DNA of 64,000 nt from Vicinamibacterales bacterium (GCA_035699745.1 DASSPH010000042.1:47328-111327), one strand, 5' to 3'; positions 8,453-18,144 are shown, numbered from the stretch's first letter. A program made the numbers and translations. The notes: generated from the letters alone by a model not told the origin.

Positions 8453-9871
8453 ATGTTGCGATCGCGGTTGAAGGTTGTCCTCGTCGCGGCGAGCCTGACG
8501 GCATGCGCCACGTCCGCCGCGGAAACGCGGACCGCGCCGGACGGCCAGACCGTCATAACGGCGCCGAAGAACAAGTACAGCCCGAAAGATGACGTGCAGC
8601 TCGGACGCGAGGCGGCGCAGCAGGTGGAGAAGGAACTCCCGGTCATGCGCGACGAGCAGGTCAACGCGTACCTGAACGAGATTGGACGCCGGCTGGTGGC
8701 GCGGATTCCGTCCGAGTTCGACCATCCCGAGTTCCAGTACACGTTCCGCGGGGTGAACCTGCGCGAGATCAACGCCTTCGCGCTGCCCGGCGGGCCGATG
8801 TTCGTCAACCGCGGCATGATCGAGAAGGCGCGGAACGAGGGGGAGGTCGCCGGCGTCATGGCGCACGAGATCAGCCACGTCGCGCTGCGCCACGGCACCG
8901 CGCAGCAGACCAAGGCGACGCCGTTCGCCATCGGCCAGATCGCCGGTCAGATCGCCGGCGCGATCATCGGCGGCACCGCCGGGCAGGTGATCGCCCAGGG
9001 GTCGCAGTTCGGCCTCGGCACGTATTTCCTCAAGTACGGCCGCGAGTACGAAAAGCAGGCGGACCTGCTGGGCGCGCGGATCATGGCGGCCGCCGGCTAC
9101 GACCCGCGCGACATGGCGAACGTGTTCCGCACGATTCAGCAGGAGGGCGGGTCCGGCGCGCCGCAGTGGCTCAGCTCCCATCCGGATCCCGGCAACCGCT
9201 ACAGCTACATCAACCAGGAAGCCAGCCGCCTGCGCGTGGCGTCGGCGACGCGGGACACCCGCGAGTTCCAGACCGTCCGGGCGCATCTGCGCTCGCTCTC
9301 GCCGGCGCCGTCGGCGGAGGAGGTGGCGCGCAACAGCCGCGCCGGCCGTACCACGGGCGGCGAGTCGCGTCCGGTGACGGGCAACGTGGAGCGTCCCGAC
9401 TCGCGCTACCAGACGTACGACGAAGGGAATCTCTTCCGCATCAGCGTGCCGGCGAACTGGCGCGAGCTCGGGGACGCCAACTCGGTGACCTTCGCGCCGG
9501 AGGGGGCCTACGGGGCGGTCAACGGCCAGAGCGTGTTCACGCATGGCGTGCAGGTGGGGGTGGCGCGGCAGGAGACGCACGATCTGCAGACCGCGACCGA
9601 CGAGCTGATCCAGGGGCTGCAGCAGGGGAATCCGCAGCTGCGCCGGCAGTCGAATTACGCGCGCGGCACGATCGGCGGACGTCAGGGTCTGCGCACGACG
9701 CTGACCAACGTCTCCGAAGCGACCGGCGGCCAGGAGGTCGTCGATCTCTACACGACCCAGCTGAGCGACGGCTCGCTGTTCTACATCGTCGGCGTGGCGC
9801 CGACGCGGGAGTACGACAGCTATCGCAACGTCTTCGGCCGCGTCGTCAGCTCGATCCGCTTCACTCGCTAG
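8453..9871 (+). CDS. M48 family metalloprotease lipoprotein
   Basis: 472 residues. ATG 8453 is chosen because GGAGGG at 8437-8442 is well spaced and the product then starts with a short lipoprotein signal ending in LTAC (Cys about 20). The zinc site is HEISH, His138-Glu139-His142, with the third ligand probably Glu200 in EKQAD. A glycine-rich hydrophobic stretch (residues about 157-185) follows the HExxH helix, as in BepA/LoiP-type peptidases of outer-membrane quality control. The last 150 residues (FRISVPANWRELG onward) resemble a PsbP/DUF1795-like beta sandwich. The metallophosphoesterase gene starts on the base after its stop, indicating one transcript. Confidence 0.85.
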   Translation: MLRSRLKVVLVAASLTACATSAAETRTAPDGQTVITAPKNKYSPKDDVQLGREAAQQVEKELPVMRDEQVNAYLNEIGRRLVARIPSEFDHPEFQYTFRGVNLREINAFALPGGPMFVNRGMIEKARNEGEVAGVMAHEISHVALRHGTAQQTKATPFAIGQIAGQIAGAIIGGTAGQVIAQGSQFGLGTYFLKYGREYEKQADLLGARIMAAAGYDPRDMANVFRTIQQEGGSGAPQWLSSHPDPGNRYSYINQEASRLRVASATRDTREFQTVRAHLRSLSPAPSAEEVARNSRAGRTTGGESRPVTGNVERPDSRYQTYDEGNLFRISVPANWRELGDANSVTFAPEGAYGAVNGQSVFTHGVQVGVARQETHDLQTATDELIQGLQQGNPQLRRQSNYARGTIGGRQGLRTTLTNVSEATGGQEVVDLYTTQLSDGSLFYIVGVAPTREYDSYRNVFGRVVSSIRFTR

Positions 9872-10729
9872 GTGGCCGGACAAGTCGTCATCGCGGTCGG
9901 CGACATGTGCGGGCCGGCGCGACGCAACCCGGGGGCCGGCGCGACCGCCGCGCTGGCCCGCCGCATCATCGCGCAGAACCCGGGGGCGCTGATCCTCGCG
10001 CTCGGCGACAACGCCTACAACCGCGGCAAGTTCGACGAGTATCGCGATCACTACACGCCGACGTGGGGTCAGCCGGATCTGCTCGGCCGCACGTATAGCT
10101 GTCCCGGCAATCACGATTACCGCACCGCCGCGGCGACGCCGTACTTCCACTACTTCGGCGAGCTGCGAGCCGGGACGCCGCAGCGCAGCTACTTCAGCGT
10201 GCCGCTGCCTGAAGCCGGATGGCACCTCGTGTCGCTGAACAGCGAAATCGACCAGGACGCGCACTCGCCGCAGCTGCAGTGGCTCCGGCGCGATCTCGCC
10301 GCCCGCCGCTTCCCGCCGATTCTCGCGATCTGGCACCGGCCGCGATGGGGCTCGGGGGCGCACCGCGACAGCAAGAAGCCGCGCTGGTTCTGGAACGAGA
10401 TGTACGCCGCGCGGGCCGAGCTGATCCTGAACGGCCATGCGCACCACTACGAGCGCTTCGCGCCGCAGCGTCCGGATCAGATTCCGGACCCGCACGGTCC
10501 GCGGATGTTCATCGTCGGCACCGGCGGACGGCGGCTCGCGGGACGCACCAAGGACACGCCCAACAGCGAGTACGCGCGCTTCGACAAGTTCGGCGTGCTG
10601 AAGCTGACGCTTCGTCCGGAAAGCTACCGCTGGGAGTTCATCGACGTCGACGATCGCGTGCTCGACACCGGCGAGACGCCGGTCAATCACAGGGAGATGC
10701 CGCATGGAGCTCAATCTCACGCTCAATGA
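9872..10729 (+). CDS. Metallophosphoesterase
   Basis: 285 residues, started at GTG 9872, which directly follows the stop of the M48 gene. The five calcineurin-like metal-binding blocks are in order: VAVGDMCG, LALGDNAYN, CPGNHDY, an IWHRPRW segment and NGHAHHYERF. The arrangement is closest to purple-acid-phosphatase-like enzymes, but the protein is short and lacks an obvious signal peptide. The phosphoester substrate is unknown. Tight packing with the peptidase gene before it and the small gene after it (26-bp overlap) suggests a three-gene operon. Confidence 0.8.
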   Translation: MAGQVVIAVGDMCGPARRNPGAGATAALARRIIAQNPGALILALGDNAYNRGKFDEYRDHYTPTWGQPDLLGRTYSCPGNHDYRTAAATPYFHYFGELRAGTPQRSYFSVPLPEAGWHLVSLNSEIDQDAHSPQLQWLRRDLAARRFPPILAIWHRPRWGSGAHRDSKKPRWFWNEMYAARAELILNGHAHHYERFAPQRPDQIPDPHGPRMFIVGTGGRRLAGRTKDTPNSEYARFDKFGVLKLTLRPESYRWEFIDVDDRVLDTGETPVNHREMPHGAQSHAQ

Positions 10730-11063
10730 CGACGAGCGGCATGCCTGCCGGCGGGCATCGGTGCTGCTCCGCGCGCTCGGCAGCGGGCTGACCGAGATCG
10801 GCACGCGTGCCGAGGGCGACGCCTGCGCCGCGTACGCGGCGACGCTCGACGCCATCGTCGCCAGCGGCGAGTGCTGCTCGGTCAACAGCGACGGCAAGGT
10901 CGACGTCGAGCAGGCGGCGTTCGTGCTGGAAGGAATCCGCGACGGGCTCGACAACGCGGACCTGGACGAGGGGGCCGGCTTCGTCCAGCGCGACATCGAG
11001 CGGCTGAACGACCTGGTGCTGCGCTACAACGGCCTGGCGGCCGAACGGCTCCATTCGAAGTAG
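10704..11063 (+). CDS. Hypothetical small protein
   Basis: 119 residues, not recognised. AGGGAG at 10691-10696 sits seven bases before ATG 10704, inside the end of the phosphoesterase gene, and supports translation. The product is acidic, predicted mostly helical, soluble and without signal or membrane segment. It contains three Cys, two of them adjacent (ECCSVNSDG). Its last 40 bases overlap the 3' end of pnuC on the opposite strand. Confidence 0.55.
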   Translation: MELNLTLNDDERHACRRASVLLRALGSGLTEIGTRAEGDACAAYAATLDAIVASGECCSVNSDGKVDVEQAAFVLEGIRDGLDNADLDEGAGFVQRDIERLNDLVLRYNGLAAERLHSK

Positions 11064-11590
11064 CCTTTGACGCAGAGAATCAGGAAGACGACGTAGAGCC
11101 CCGCGGTCCAGTAGAGGCCGCGATTGGTGTACATCGCGACGTAAATGACGTCGGCGACGATCCACAGCGTCCAGTTGTCCAGGATCTTGCGGGTCAGCAG
11201 GAACTGCGCGATGACGCTCAGCGAGGTGGTGAAGGCGTCGGGGTAGGGGAGCGCCGCGTCGGTGAAACGGTCCATGAGCGTGCCGAGCGCGGCCGTGCCG
11301 GCCATGGCGCCGGCGAGGGTCAGGGTCCAGCCGCGGGCGCGGAGCCGCGTGACCGGCGAGAGCGAGACCGCATGCTCGACGGGGCCGCGGGTCCACTGAT
11401 ACCAGCCGTAGAACTGCATGACGAGGAAGAACACGTTCAGGATCGCGTCGGAGTAGAGCCTGGCGTTGTAGAAGATGTAGATGTACAGCGACACCATCAC
11501 CGCGCCGAACGCCCACGACCAGATGTTCTGGCGGACGGTGAGATAGATATTGGCGAGGCCGCACGCGACGGCCATGTGCTCGAGCGTCAT
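11024..11590 (-). CDS. pnuC: PnuC-like nicotinamide riboside transporter
   Basis: 188 residues from ATG 11590 (ATG 11575 is possible). Hydrophobic throughout, with about seven helices. The PnuC signature NIYLTVRQNIWSWAFG is near the N-terminus and NWTLWIVADVIYVAMY near residue 145; both line the vitamin pathway in known PnuC/SWEET-like transporters. The family imports nicotinamide riboside by facilitated diffusion, trapped by NadR kinase; no nadR is visible here. The start codon overlaps that of the divergent M28 peptidase gene, so its promoter must lie within that gene. Confidence 0.82.
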   Translation of the reverse strand: MTLEHMAVACGLANIYLTVRQNIWSWAFGAVMVSLYIYIFYNARLYSDAILNVFFLVMQFYGWYQWTRGPVEHAVSLSPVTRLRARGWTLTLAGAMAGTAALGTLMDRFTDAALPYPDAFTTSLSVIAQFLLTRKILDNWTLWIVADVIYVAMYTNRGLYWTAGLYVVFLILCVKGYFEWSRSAARPL

Positions 11591-12476
11591 GCTTCTGATC
11601 CTAAGTATCGTCGGGTTCGTACTCGGCGGCGCCGCGCAGGCGCCGGCGGCCGTCGACGCCGTCAGCCTGATGAACGACGTGGAAGCGCTGTCGGCGCCGT
11701 CCATGCAGGGACGCCGCACCGGCACGCCAGGGAACCTGCGGGCGCGGGCGTACGTGGCGAGCCGTTTTCGCGAGCTGGGTCTGCAGCCGCTCGGCAGGAG
11801 CTTCGAGCAGCGGTTCACCGCCGGCGGCCGCGCGGCGGCGAACATCGTCGGCGTCGTCCGCGGCACCGCCCGCCCGGACGAGTTCCTCCTGCTGACGGCG
11901 CATTACGATCACCTCGGCGTCAGGAACGGCGTGGTGTACCGCGGCGCGGACGACAACGCCTCGGGTGTCGCGGCGATGCTCCAGGGCGCCGCGTACGTGG
12001 CGCGGCATCCGCTGCGCCATTCGGTCGTGTTCATCGCGTTCGACGGGGAAGAGCAGGGGCTGCGCGGCGCGAAGCACTTCGTCGCCAGACCGCTGGTGGA
12101 TCTCGAGCGCATCCGGCTGATGCTCAACCTCGACATGGTGTCACGCAGCGACACCGCGACGATCTTCGCATCCGGCACCGCGTTTCATCCCGAGCTGATC
12201 GAGGTCGTGACGCGAGCCGCCGAAGGGCGCAGGCTGAACGTGCGGTTCGGGCACGACCGCCCCTCGAAGGGAGCCGGCGGCGCCGAGGACTGGACCCAGC
12301 AGTCGGATCAGGGCCCGTTCCACACCGCCGGTGTGCGGACGCTCTATTACGGCGTCGAGGACCACGCGGACTATCACAAGCCGACCGACACGGCGGATCG
12401 CATTCCGCGCCCCTTCTTCACGGAAGTCGCGGAGCTGGTGATCCGGACGCTGCTCGTCGCGGACGGATCAGCGTAG
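11589..12476 (+). CDS. Exported M28 family peptidase
   Basis: 295 residues from ATG 11589, which gives a compact signal peptide ending near GAAQAPA; ATG 11574 and 11550 are upstream alternatives that would enlarge the overlap with pnuC. The co-catalytic zinc site is complete: TAHYDHLG, GADDNASG, the FDGEEQGLRG Glu pair, LNLDMVSR and the final HYHKP-type position, here DHADYHKPTD. This is the minimal M28 form without a PA domain. It probably acts as a periplasmic or outer-surface aminopeptidase. Its last nine bases overlap the end of the convergent amidase gene. Confidence 0.87.
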   Translation: MLLILSIVGFVLGGAAQAPAAVDAVSLMNDVEALSAPSMQGRRTGTPGNLRARAYVASRFRELGLQPLGRSFEQRFTAGGRAAANIVGVVRGTARPDEFLLLTAHYDHLGVRNGVVYRGADDNASGVAAMLQGAAYVARHPLRHSVVFIAFDGEEQGLRGAKHFVARPLVDLERIRLMLNLDMVSRSDTATIFASGTAFHPELIEVVTRAAEGRRLNVRFGHDRPSKGAGGAEDWTQQSDQGPFHTAGVRTLYYGVEDHADYHKPTDTADRIPRPFFTEVAELVIRTLLVADGSA

Positions 12477-14027
12477 GGGCGGCGTCGAGGCCGGCGGCCG
12501 CCGGTGACGCGTCGCCTGTTCGTACGCGTAGGCGAGCTTGATCAGCGTCGTTTCGCTCCACGCGCGGCCGAAGAAGGTGATGCCGGCCGGCAGCGTGCCG
12601 CGGGTGTATCCCATCGGCACGTTGATCGACGGCCAGCCCGTCGTCGGCGAGAACACCTGGCTGTTGTCGCCGTGCGGCGTGTTCAGATCGCCGATCAGTC
12701 TGGGCGGATTGCTCCAGGTCGGATACACGAACGCATCCAGCTTGTTCGTCTCCATCGTTTTCGCCACCGCCGCGCGGAAGGCGTCGCGGTATTCCGATTC
12801 GGCCCTGCACGCCGGCGTCTCGGGGCCGTTCGCCGCTCCTTCCTCGGCGGAGCGCAGCCGCACTTCCACAGACGGATGGAACCGCCGCGAGCGGATGATT
12901 TCCTCCAGCGTCTTGACCGGAGCGCGATCGCCGTGGCCGGCGAGATAGCGATTGATGTCGTACTTGAATCCGCCGCACGAGCCCGCCCCCTGCTGCCGTC
13001 GCACCTCGCCGAGCTCGACACGCGCGGGGTCGACGATCGTTGCTCCGGCCCGCTCGAGATCGCCGACGGCGGCCATGAACACGTCGACGACCTCGGGATC
13101 CGTCGTGTCGCGTTCGTAGGCCTGCCGCAGGATGCCGATGCGCGCCCCTTTCAGTCCCTCCCGCTGCAGCGAGGCGGCATAGTTCGGAATCGTGCGCCCC
13201 CGCGCCGCGGCGGTTGCCGGATCGTCCGGATCTTCCCCCGCGATCACCTGCAGCACGGCGACGGCGTCCGCCAGCGTGCGCGTCATCGGGCCGGCGATGT
13301 CGGCGAGCAGGTTGAGCGGCACCACACCGGCGCGGCTCGTCAGCCCCATCGTCGAACGGATGCCCGCCAGCGCCTGGTGTGCGGCGGGACCGCGAATCGA
13401 GTTGCCGGTGTCGCTGCCCAGGCCGATCGCGCCGAGGTTTGCCGCGACCGCGGCCGCCGTGCCGCCGCTCGACCCCGCGGTGACGCGATCCAGCGCGTAG
13501 GGATTGCGCGAATAGCCAGGCAGAATCGAGTTCACCGTCTCGTACGGACTGAAGGCGAACTCCGCCATGTTGGACTTGGCGAGGACGATGGCGCCTGCGT
13601 CCCTGATGCGCCTGACCTGGAACGCGTCTTTGGTGGAGACGAAGCCGCGCAGCGACAGCGATCCGGCGGCGCTCTGCAGCCCGATGGTCTCGAAGTTGTC
13701 CTTGACGATCGCGGGGATGCAGTGGAGCGGGCCGCTCAGCCCGCCCTGCGCGAACCGGCGGTCGAGATCGTCCGCGAGCTTCTGCGCGTCGGGGTTGATC
13801 ACGACGAGCGCGTTGATCGCCGGCCCGTTCTTGTCGTAGGCGTGAATCCGGCGCAGGTAGGTGTCGACGAGCCCCCGGCAGGTCAGCCGCCCGGTCTTCA
13901 TCGCCTCGTGAATCTGCGCGATGGTGGTTTCCTCGACACGGAACGGCGGGGCGGGTCCCTCGGCTCGCTGGCGGCCTTCGAGGTGACTCACGGCGGCGAG
14001 CAGCGCAAGACAGATGGCGTATCGCAT
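12468..14027 (-). CDS. Exported amidase-signature hydrolase
   Basis: 519 residues from ATG 14027, with a short signal peptide. Triad positions are the Lys in AIVKDNF, the cis-Ser in TAGSSGGTAAA and the nucleophile Ser in SDTGNSIRGPA, where Asn replaces the usual second Gly. The C-terminus (LIKLAYAYEQATRHRRPP) closely matches the end of the amidase at 2320-4179 but lacks the low-complexity insertion, so the two are diverged paralogues. Substrate unknown. A TATAAT lies eight bases before its ATG. Confidence 0.87.
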   Translation of the reverse strand: MRYAICLALLAAVSHLEGRQRAEGPAPPFRVEETTIAQIHEAMKTGRLTCRGLVDTYLRRIHAYDKNGPAINALVVINPDAQKLADDLDRRFAQGGLSGPLHCIPAIVKDNFETIGLQSAAGSLSLRGFVSTKDAFQVRRIRDAGAIVLAKSNMAEFAFSPYETVNSILPGYSRNPYALDRVTAGSSGGTAAAVAANLGAIGLGSDTGNSIRGPAAHQALAGIRSTMGLTSRAGVVPLNLLADIAGPMTRTLADAVAVLQVIAGEDPDDPATAAARGRTIPNYAASLQREGLKGARIGILRQAYERDTTDPEVVDVFMAAVGDLERAGATIVDPARVELGEVRRQQGAGSCGGFKYDINRYLAGHGDRAPVKTLEEIIRSRRFHPSVEVRLRSAEEGAANGPETPACRAESEYRDAFRAAVAKTMETNKLDAFVYPTWSNPPRLIGDLNTPHGDNSQVFSPTTGWPSINVPMGYTRGTLPAGITFFGRAWSETTLIKLAYAYEQATRHRRPPASTPPLR

Positions 14028-14035
14028 CGACGGGG

Positions 14036-14043
14036 ATTATAGT
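14036..14043. promoter_or_regulatory. Overlapping divergent -10 elements (amidase / recQ)
   Basis: The eight bases ATTATAGT read TATAAT on the minus strand (14041-14036), eight bases before the amidase ATG, and TATAGT on the plus strand (14038-14043), fifteen bases before the recQ GTG. Neither side has a strong -35. The divergent start codons lie about 30 bp apart, so both promoters have to be in this small space. Confidence 0.5.
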
Positions 14044-14058
14044 GGTGCTGTTCTGCTC

Positions 14059-15909
14059 GTGACCCTCGACGCCGTTCTGTCCCGCTACTGGGGCTATACC
14101 TCCTTCCGTCCACTGCAGCGAGACGCCATGGATGCGATCCTCGGCGGCCGCGACTCGGTCGTGGTGCTGCCCACCGGCGGCGGCAAGTCGCTCTGCTTTC
14201 AGGCGCCGGCGCTGGTCAAGGGAGACGCGCGCGCGGAGGGCGCAGGCCTGCCGCACGGTCCGGCGCTGGTCGTCTCGCCGCTGATCTCGCTGATGAAGGA
14301 TCAGGTCGACACGCTGGTCGAGAACGGCATCGCGGCGGCGTGTTACAACAGCTCGCTCGCGGCGGACGAGAAGGCGTCGGTGGCCGCCGGCATTCGCGAA
14401 GGGCGCTACGCGCTGGTCTACGTCTCACCCGAGCGGCTGGCGGGCGAGGGCAGCGACGGCTTCGTCCAGATGCTCGGCAGCATCGCGTATATCGCCATCG
14501 ACGAGGCGCACTGCATCAGCCAGTGGGGGCACGATTTCCGGCCCGAGTACCGGCAGCTCGGCGCGCTGCGCGCGCGATATCCGCGCGTCGCCCTGCATGC
14601 CTTCACCGCGACCGCGACGGCGCGCGTGCGGCGGGACATCGCCTCGCAGCTGGCGCTGCGCGATCCGGTGGAGCTCGTCGGATCGTTCGACCGCCCCAAC
14701 CTGATCTACCGGGTGGTGCCGCGCGCCAGCCTGAAGCGGCAGGTGCAGGACGTGCTCGATCGCCACCGCGGCAACGCCGGGATCGTGTACTGCACGTCGC
14801 GCCGGGAGGTGGACGCGCTGGCGGCGTGGCTGGCCTCCACCGGCGTGCGCGCCGTGCCGTATCACGCCGGGCTCGAGGACGGCGAACGGCACCGCAACCA
14901 GGATCGCTTCCTCAACGAAGACGCGGACGTGGTCGTCGCCACCGTCGCGTTCGGCATGGGGATCGATCGCTCGGACGTGCGCTTCGTGCTGCACGCCGGC
15001 GCGCCGCAGTCCCTGGAGCACTACCAGCAGGAGTCCGGCCGCGCCGGGCGCGACGGGCTCGCCGCCGAATGCGTGCTGGTCTACTCCGGCGCCGACTTCC
15101 TGAAGTGGCGCGTGATGCTCGAGCGCAACGGCGAGCTGACGGACGCGCGCCGCGCCCTGCTGCGCGACATGGAGCGCTACGCCTCCGGCGTCGGCTGCCG
15201 CCATCGGCATCTGGTGTCGTACTTCGGCGAGCGCTACGCGAAAGCGGACTGCGGTGCGTGCGATTACTGTCTCGGGGAGCTCGAGGCGGTGGCCGATGCG
15301 ATTCCCACGGCGCGCAAGATCCTGTCGTGCGTTGCGCGTGTCGGGCAGCGCTTCGGCGCGGCCCACGTCGCCAACGTGCTGTGCGGCTCGGAGAGCGAGC
15401 AGGTGACCCGGCGCGGGCATCAGGAGCTGAGCACGTTCGGTCTGCTGCGGGATGCCGCCGTGTCGGAGGTACGCGGATACATCGAGCAGTTGACCGCGGA
15501 AGGGCTGCTCCGGCAGATCGACGAGCCGTATCCGGTGCTGGCGCTGACCGATGCCGGGGTGGCGCTGCTCAAGGACGCCGCCGCCCTGCCCGGGCTCAGC
15601 CTGGCGCGCCAGCGCCGCGTCGTGAAGGACCGCGATCGCCGGCCGCTTCGGCCGCGGGCCGGCGGCGAGGCGGTCACCTACGCCGAACAGGAGCTGTTCG
15701 ACCGCCTGCGTGCCGTCCGCCTGCGCATCGCGCGCGAGCGCGGCGTGCCGCCGTACGTGATCTTCCACGACACCACGCTTCGCGAGCTGGCGCGGCTGAA
15801 ACCCTCCACCGTCGAGGCGCTCAGCGGGGTCTACGGCATCGGCGCCCGCAAGGCGCAGCTGCTCGGCGAAGCGTTCGTCGACGACATCCGTGACTGGCTC
15901 GCAGCACAG

Positions 15910-15912
<3 letters not shown>
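14059..15912 (+). CDS. recQ: ATP-dependent DNA helicase RecQ
   Basis: 617 residues from GTG 14059, which gives the usual RecQ N-terminus (TLDAVLSRYWGYTSFRPLQ). It has the Walker A Lys43 in TGGGKS, the DEAH box Asp148-His151 followed by the aromatic-rich loop CISQWGHDFRPEY, and motif VI QESGRAGRDG. The zinc-binding RQC Cys cluster (Cys in GVGCRHRH, DCGACDYC) is present, and an HRDC domain fills the last 80 residues. It is a 3'-5' helicase for recombination and fork repair. The stop codon TAG is the first three bases of a heptamer array. Confidence 0.95.
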
Positions 15913-15959
<47 letters not shown>

Positions 15960-15984
15960 TACACTATCCGCCCAGGGAGTATTG

Positions 15985-18144
15985 ATGAGAGTTTCAGCGT
16001 GCCGGTGGGCGTGTGTCGCGGCGGCGTGCGCGGGGTTGTCGTTCCCGCTCGCGGCGCAGGACCGCCTGAAGACGATGCCCGGGTACGAGCAGTTCGAGAA
16101 GATGAGCCGCGAGATTCCCGGCTCGGTGAAGCTCGGCTCGCTTGCGGTGCAGTGGAAGGAGGACGGCTCCGCCTGCGAATATGCCTGGGACGGCAAGCGG
16201 TACCGCTACGACGTCGCCGCGAAGACGGCGACGATCATTGGCGATGCGCCCTCCGCCGCGGGCGGACGCGGCGGCGCCGGCTTCGGCGGCGCGCAGGGGG
16301 GGCGCGGCGGGCGCGGCGGCCAGGGGCAGCCGGCGCGCGGCCGCCAGTTCGAATCGGCGGAGGCGCCGGACAAGTCGCTGAAGGCGTTCTACAAGGATCG
16401 CAATCTGTGGGTGAGCGCGCCGGACGGCACCGGCGCGGTGCAGATCACCACTGACGGCAGCGAGAAGGACCGCATCAAGTACGGCACGGCGAGCTGGGTG
16501 TACGGCGAGGAGCTGGCGCAGCGGACTGCGATGTGGTGGTCGCCCGACAGCCGCAGGATCGCCTACTACCGCTTCGACGAGAAGGCCGTCCCCGATTACT
16601 ACCTGCAGACGAACCAGACGCAGGTCCAGGACACGCTCGACGTCGAGGCGTATCCGAAGCCGGGCAAGCCGAATCCCGTCGTCGACCTCTATGTCTACGA
16701 CGTCGCGTCGAGAAAGCCGCTGCGCATCGACGTGCGGGACGGCCAGCCGTTCGACAACGCCGCCGTCGGCCATTACGTCTACAACGTGGCCTGGTCGCCC
16801 GACGGCAGCGAGATTCTCCTCAACCGGACCAACCGCCGGCAGAACATCCTCGAGCTGGCCGCCTGCAGCCCGGACACTGGCCAGTGCCGCGCCGTCGTGC
16901 ACGAGGAATGGCCCACCGGGTGGATCGAGAACCGGCCGGAGATGCGCTTCCTGAAGGACGGCAAGCGGTTCATCTGGGAGTCGCAGCGCAACGGCTGGAA
17001 GAATTTCTATCTCTACGATCTCGGCGGCAAGCTCCTCGCTCCGCTGACGTCGCACACCACCTTCGAGGCGGAGAACATCGTGCGCGTGGACGAGGCGCGC
17101 GGTCTTCTCTTCTACACCGCGCGGGACGGCGACAACTTCATGAAGATCCAGCTCCATCGTGTCGGGCTGGACGGCAGGAACGATCGCCGGCTCACCGATC
17201 CCGCGCTGCACCACACCGTCAACGCCTCACCGGACGGGACCCTGTTCGTCGACGTCGCGCAGGCCCACGATACGCCCCCGTTCACGCGTCTCATCGACAG
17301 CGACGGCCGCGTCGTGGCCGAACTCGCGAAGAGCGATACCACGGCGTTCGATCGTCTGGGCCTGAAGAAGGTCGAGATGTTCACCTACACCGCGGCGGAC
17401 GGCAGGACGCCGCTCTACGGCCTGATCCACTTTCCGTCGAACTTCGATCCCGCGAAGAAGTACCCGGCGCTCGCCGGTGTCTACGGCGGGCCGGGCTCCG
17501 GCGCGACGAGCGAGCGGTTCACGCTGCCGAGCCCGACGACGGAGTACGGCTTCCTGGTGCTGACGCTCGACTCGCGCTCCAACCCCGGGCGCGGCAAGCG
17601 CACGCTGGACCAGGTCTACCAGAAGCTCGGACAGGTGGAGATGGACGACATGGCCGCGGGGGTGAAAGCGCTGTGGAGCCGGCCGTACTTCGATCGCGCG
17701 CGCGTCGGCATCCACGGCTCGTCCTACGGCGGCTACAGCGCCGCGATGTCGGTGCTGCGGCATCCCGACGTGTTCGCGGCCGGGTCGGCGGCCTCGCCGG
17801 TGACCGACTGGCGCAACTACGACTCGATCTACACCGAACGCTACATGTGGATCCCGGAAGAGAACACCGCCGGGTACGACGCCGGGTCGGCGATGACCTA
17901 CGCGGCCAACCTGAAAGGACGGCTGCTCATCTACTACGGCACCGCGGACAACAACGTGCACCCGTCGAACGCGCTGCAGTTGATCCGCGCGCTGCAGCAG
18001 GCCGGCAAGAGCTTCGAGGTGCAGGTCGGGCCCGACGCCGGGCACTCCAACGTCAACGCGCAGCGGATGATGGAGTTCTTCATCGAGAACCTGGTGATGC
18101 GGACGCCGGCGGCGATCGGCACCGCGACGGCCGCGGGGCGCTGA
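15985..18144 (+). CDS. Exported S9 family prolyl oligopeptidase (DPP-IV-like)
   Basis: 719 residues. ATG 15985 follows AGGGAG at 15974-15979 and opens a signal peptide ending near PLAAQ. Residues about 90-450 form the DPP-IV-type beta-propeller, and the C-terminal 260 residues the alpha/beta hydrolase domain. The triad is Ser580 (GSSYGG), Asp655 (YGTADNNVH) and His687 (DAGHSN). A Gly/Arg-rich insertion at about residues 91-120 interrupts the start of the propeller. It likely removes dipeptides from proline-containing peptides in the periplasm. The small DUF1330 gene starts two bases after the stop. Confidence 0.9.
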   Translation: MRVSACRWACVAAACAGLSFPLAAQDRLKTMPGYEQFEKMSREIPGSVKLGSLAVQWKEDGSACEYAWDGKRYRYDVAAKTATIIGDAPSAAGGRGGAGFGGAQGGRGGRGGQGQPARGRQFESAEAPDKSLKAFYKDRNLWVSAPDGTGAVQITTDGSEKDRIKYGTASWVYGEELAQRTAMWWSPDSRRIAYYRFDEKAVPDYYLQTNQTQVQDTLDVEAYPKPGKPNPVVDLYVYDVASRKPLRIDVRDGQPFDNAAVGHYVYNVAWSPDGSEILLNRTNRRQNILELAACSPDTGQCRAVVHEEWPTGWIENRPEMRFLKDGKRFIWESQRNGWKNFYLYDLGGKLLAPLTSHTTFEAENIVRVDEARGLLFYTARDGDNFMKIQLHRVGLDGRNDRRLTDPALHHTVNASPDGTLFVDVAQAHDTPPFTRLIDSDGRVVAELAKSDTTAFDRLGLKKVEMFTYTAADGRTPLYGLIHFPSNFDPAKKYPALAGVYGGPGSGATSERFTLPSPTTEYGFLVLTLDSRSNPGRGKRTLDQVYQKLGQVEMDDMAAGVKALWSRPYFDRARVGIHGSSYGGYSAAMSVLRHPDVFAAGSAASPVTDWRNYDSIYTERYMWIPEENTAGYDAGSAMTYAANLKGRLLIYYGTADNNVHPSNALQLIRALQQAGKSFEVQVGPDAGHSNVNAQRMMEFFIENLVMRTPAAIGTATAAGR
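16252..16350 (+). repeat. Gly/Arg-rich low-complexity insertion in the S9 peptidase gene
   Basis: The codons encode GGRGGAG and GGRGGRGGQG type tracts between two conserved propeller segments. Similar tracts occur in the M28 genes at 22591 and 31780. Confidence 0.65.

Noticed and set aside
8267..10996. A 909-codon minus-strand frame opposite the M48 and phosphoesterase genes
   Set aside because: No recognisable motif, while the plus strand carries full catalytic motifs of two known families.
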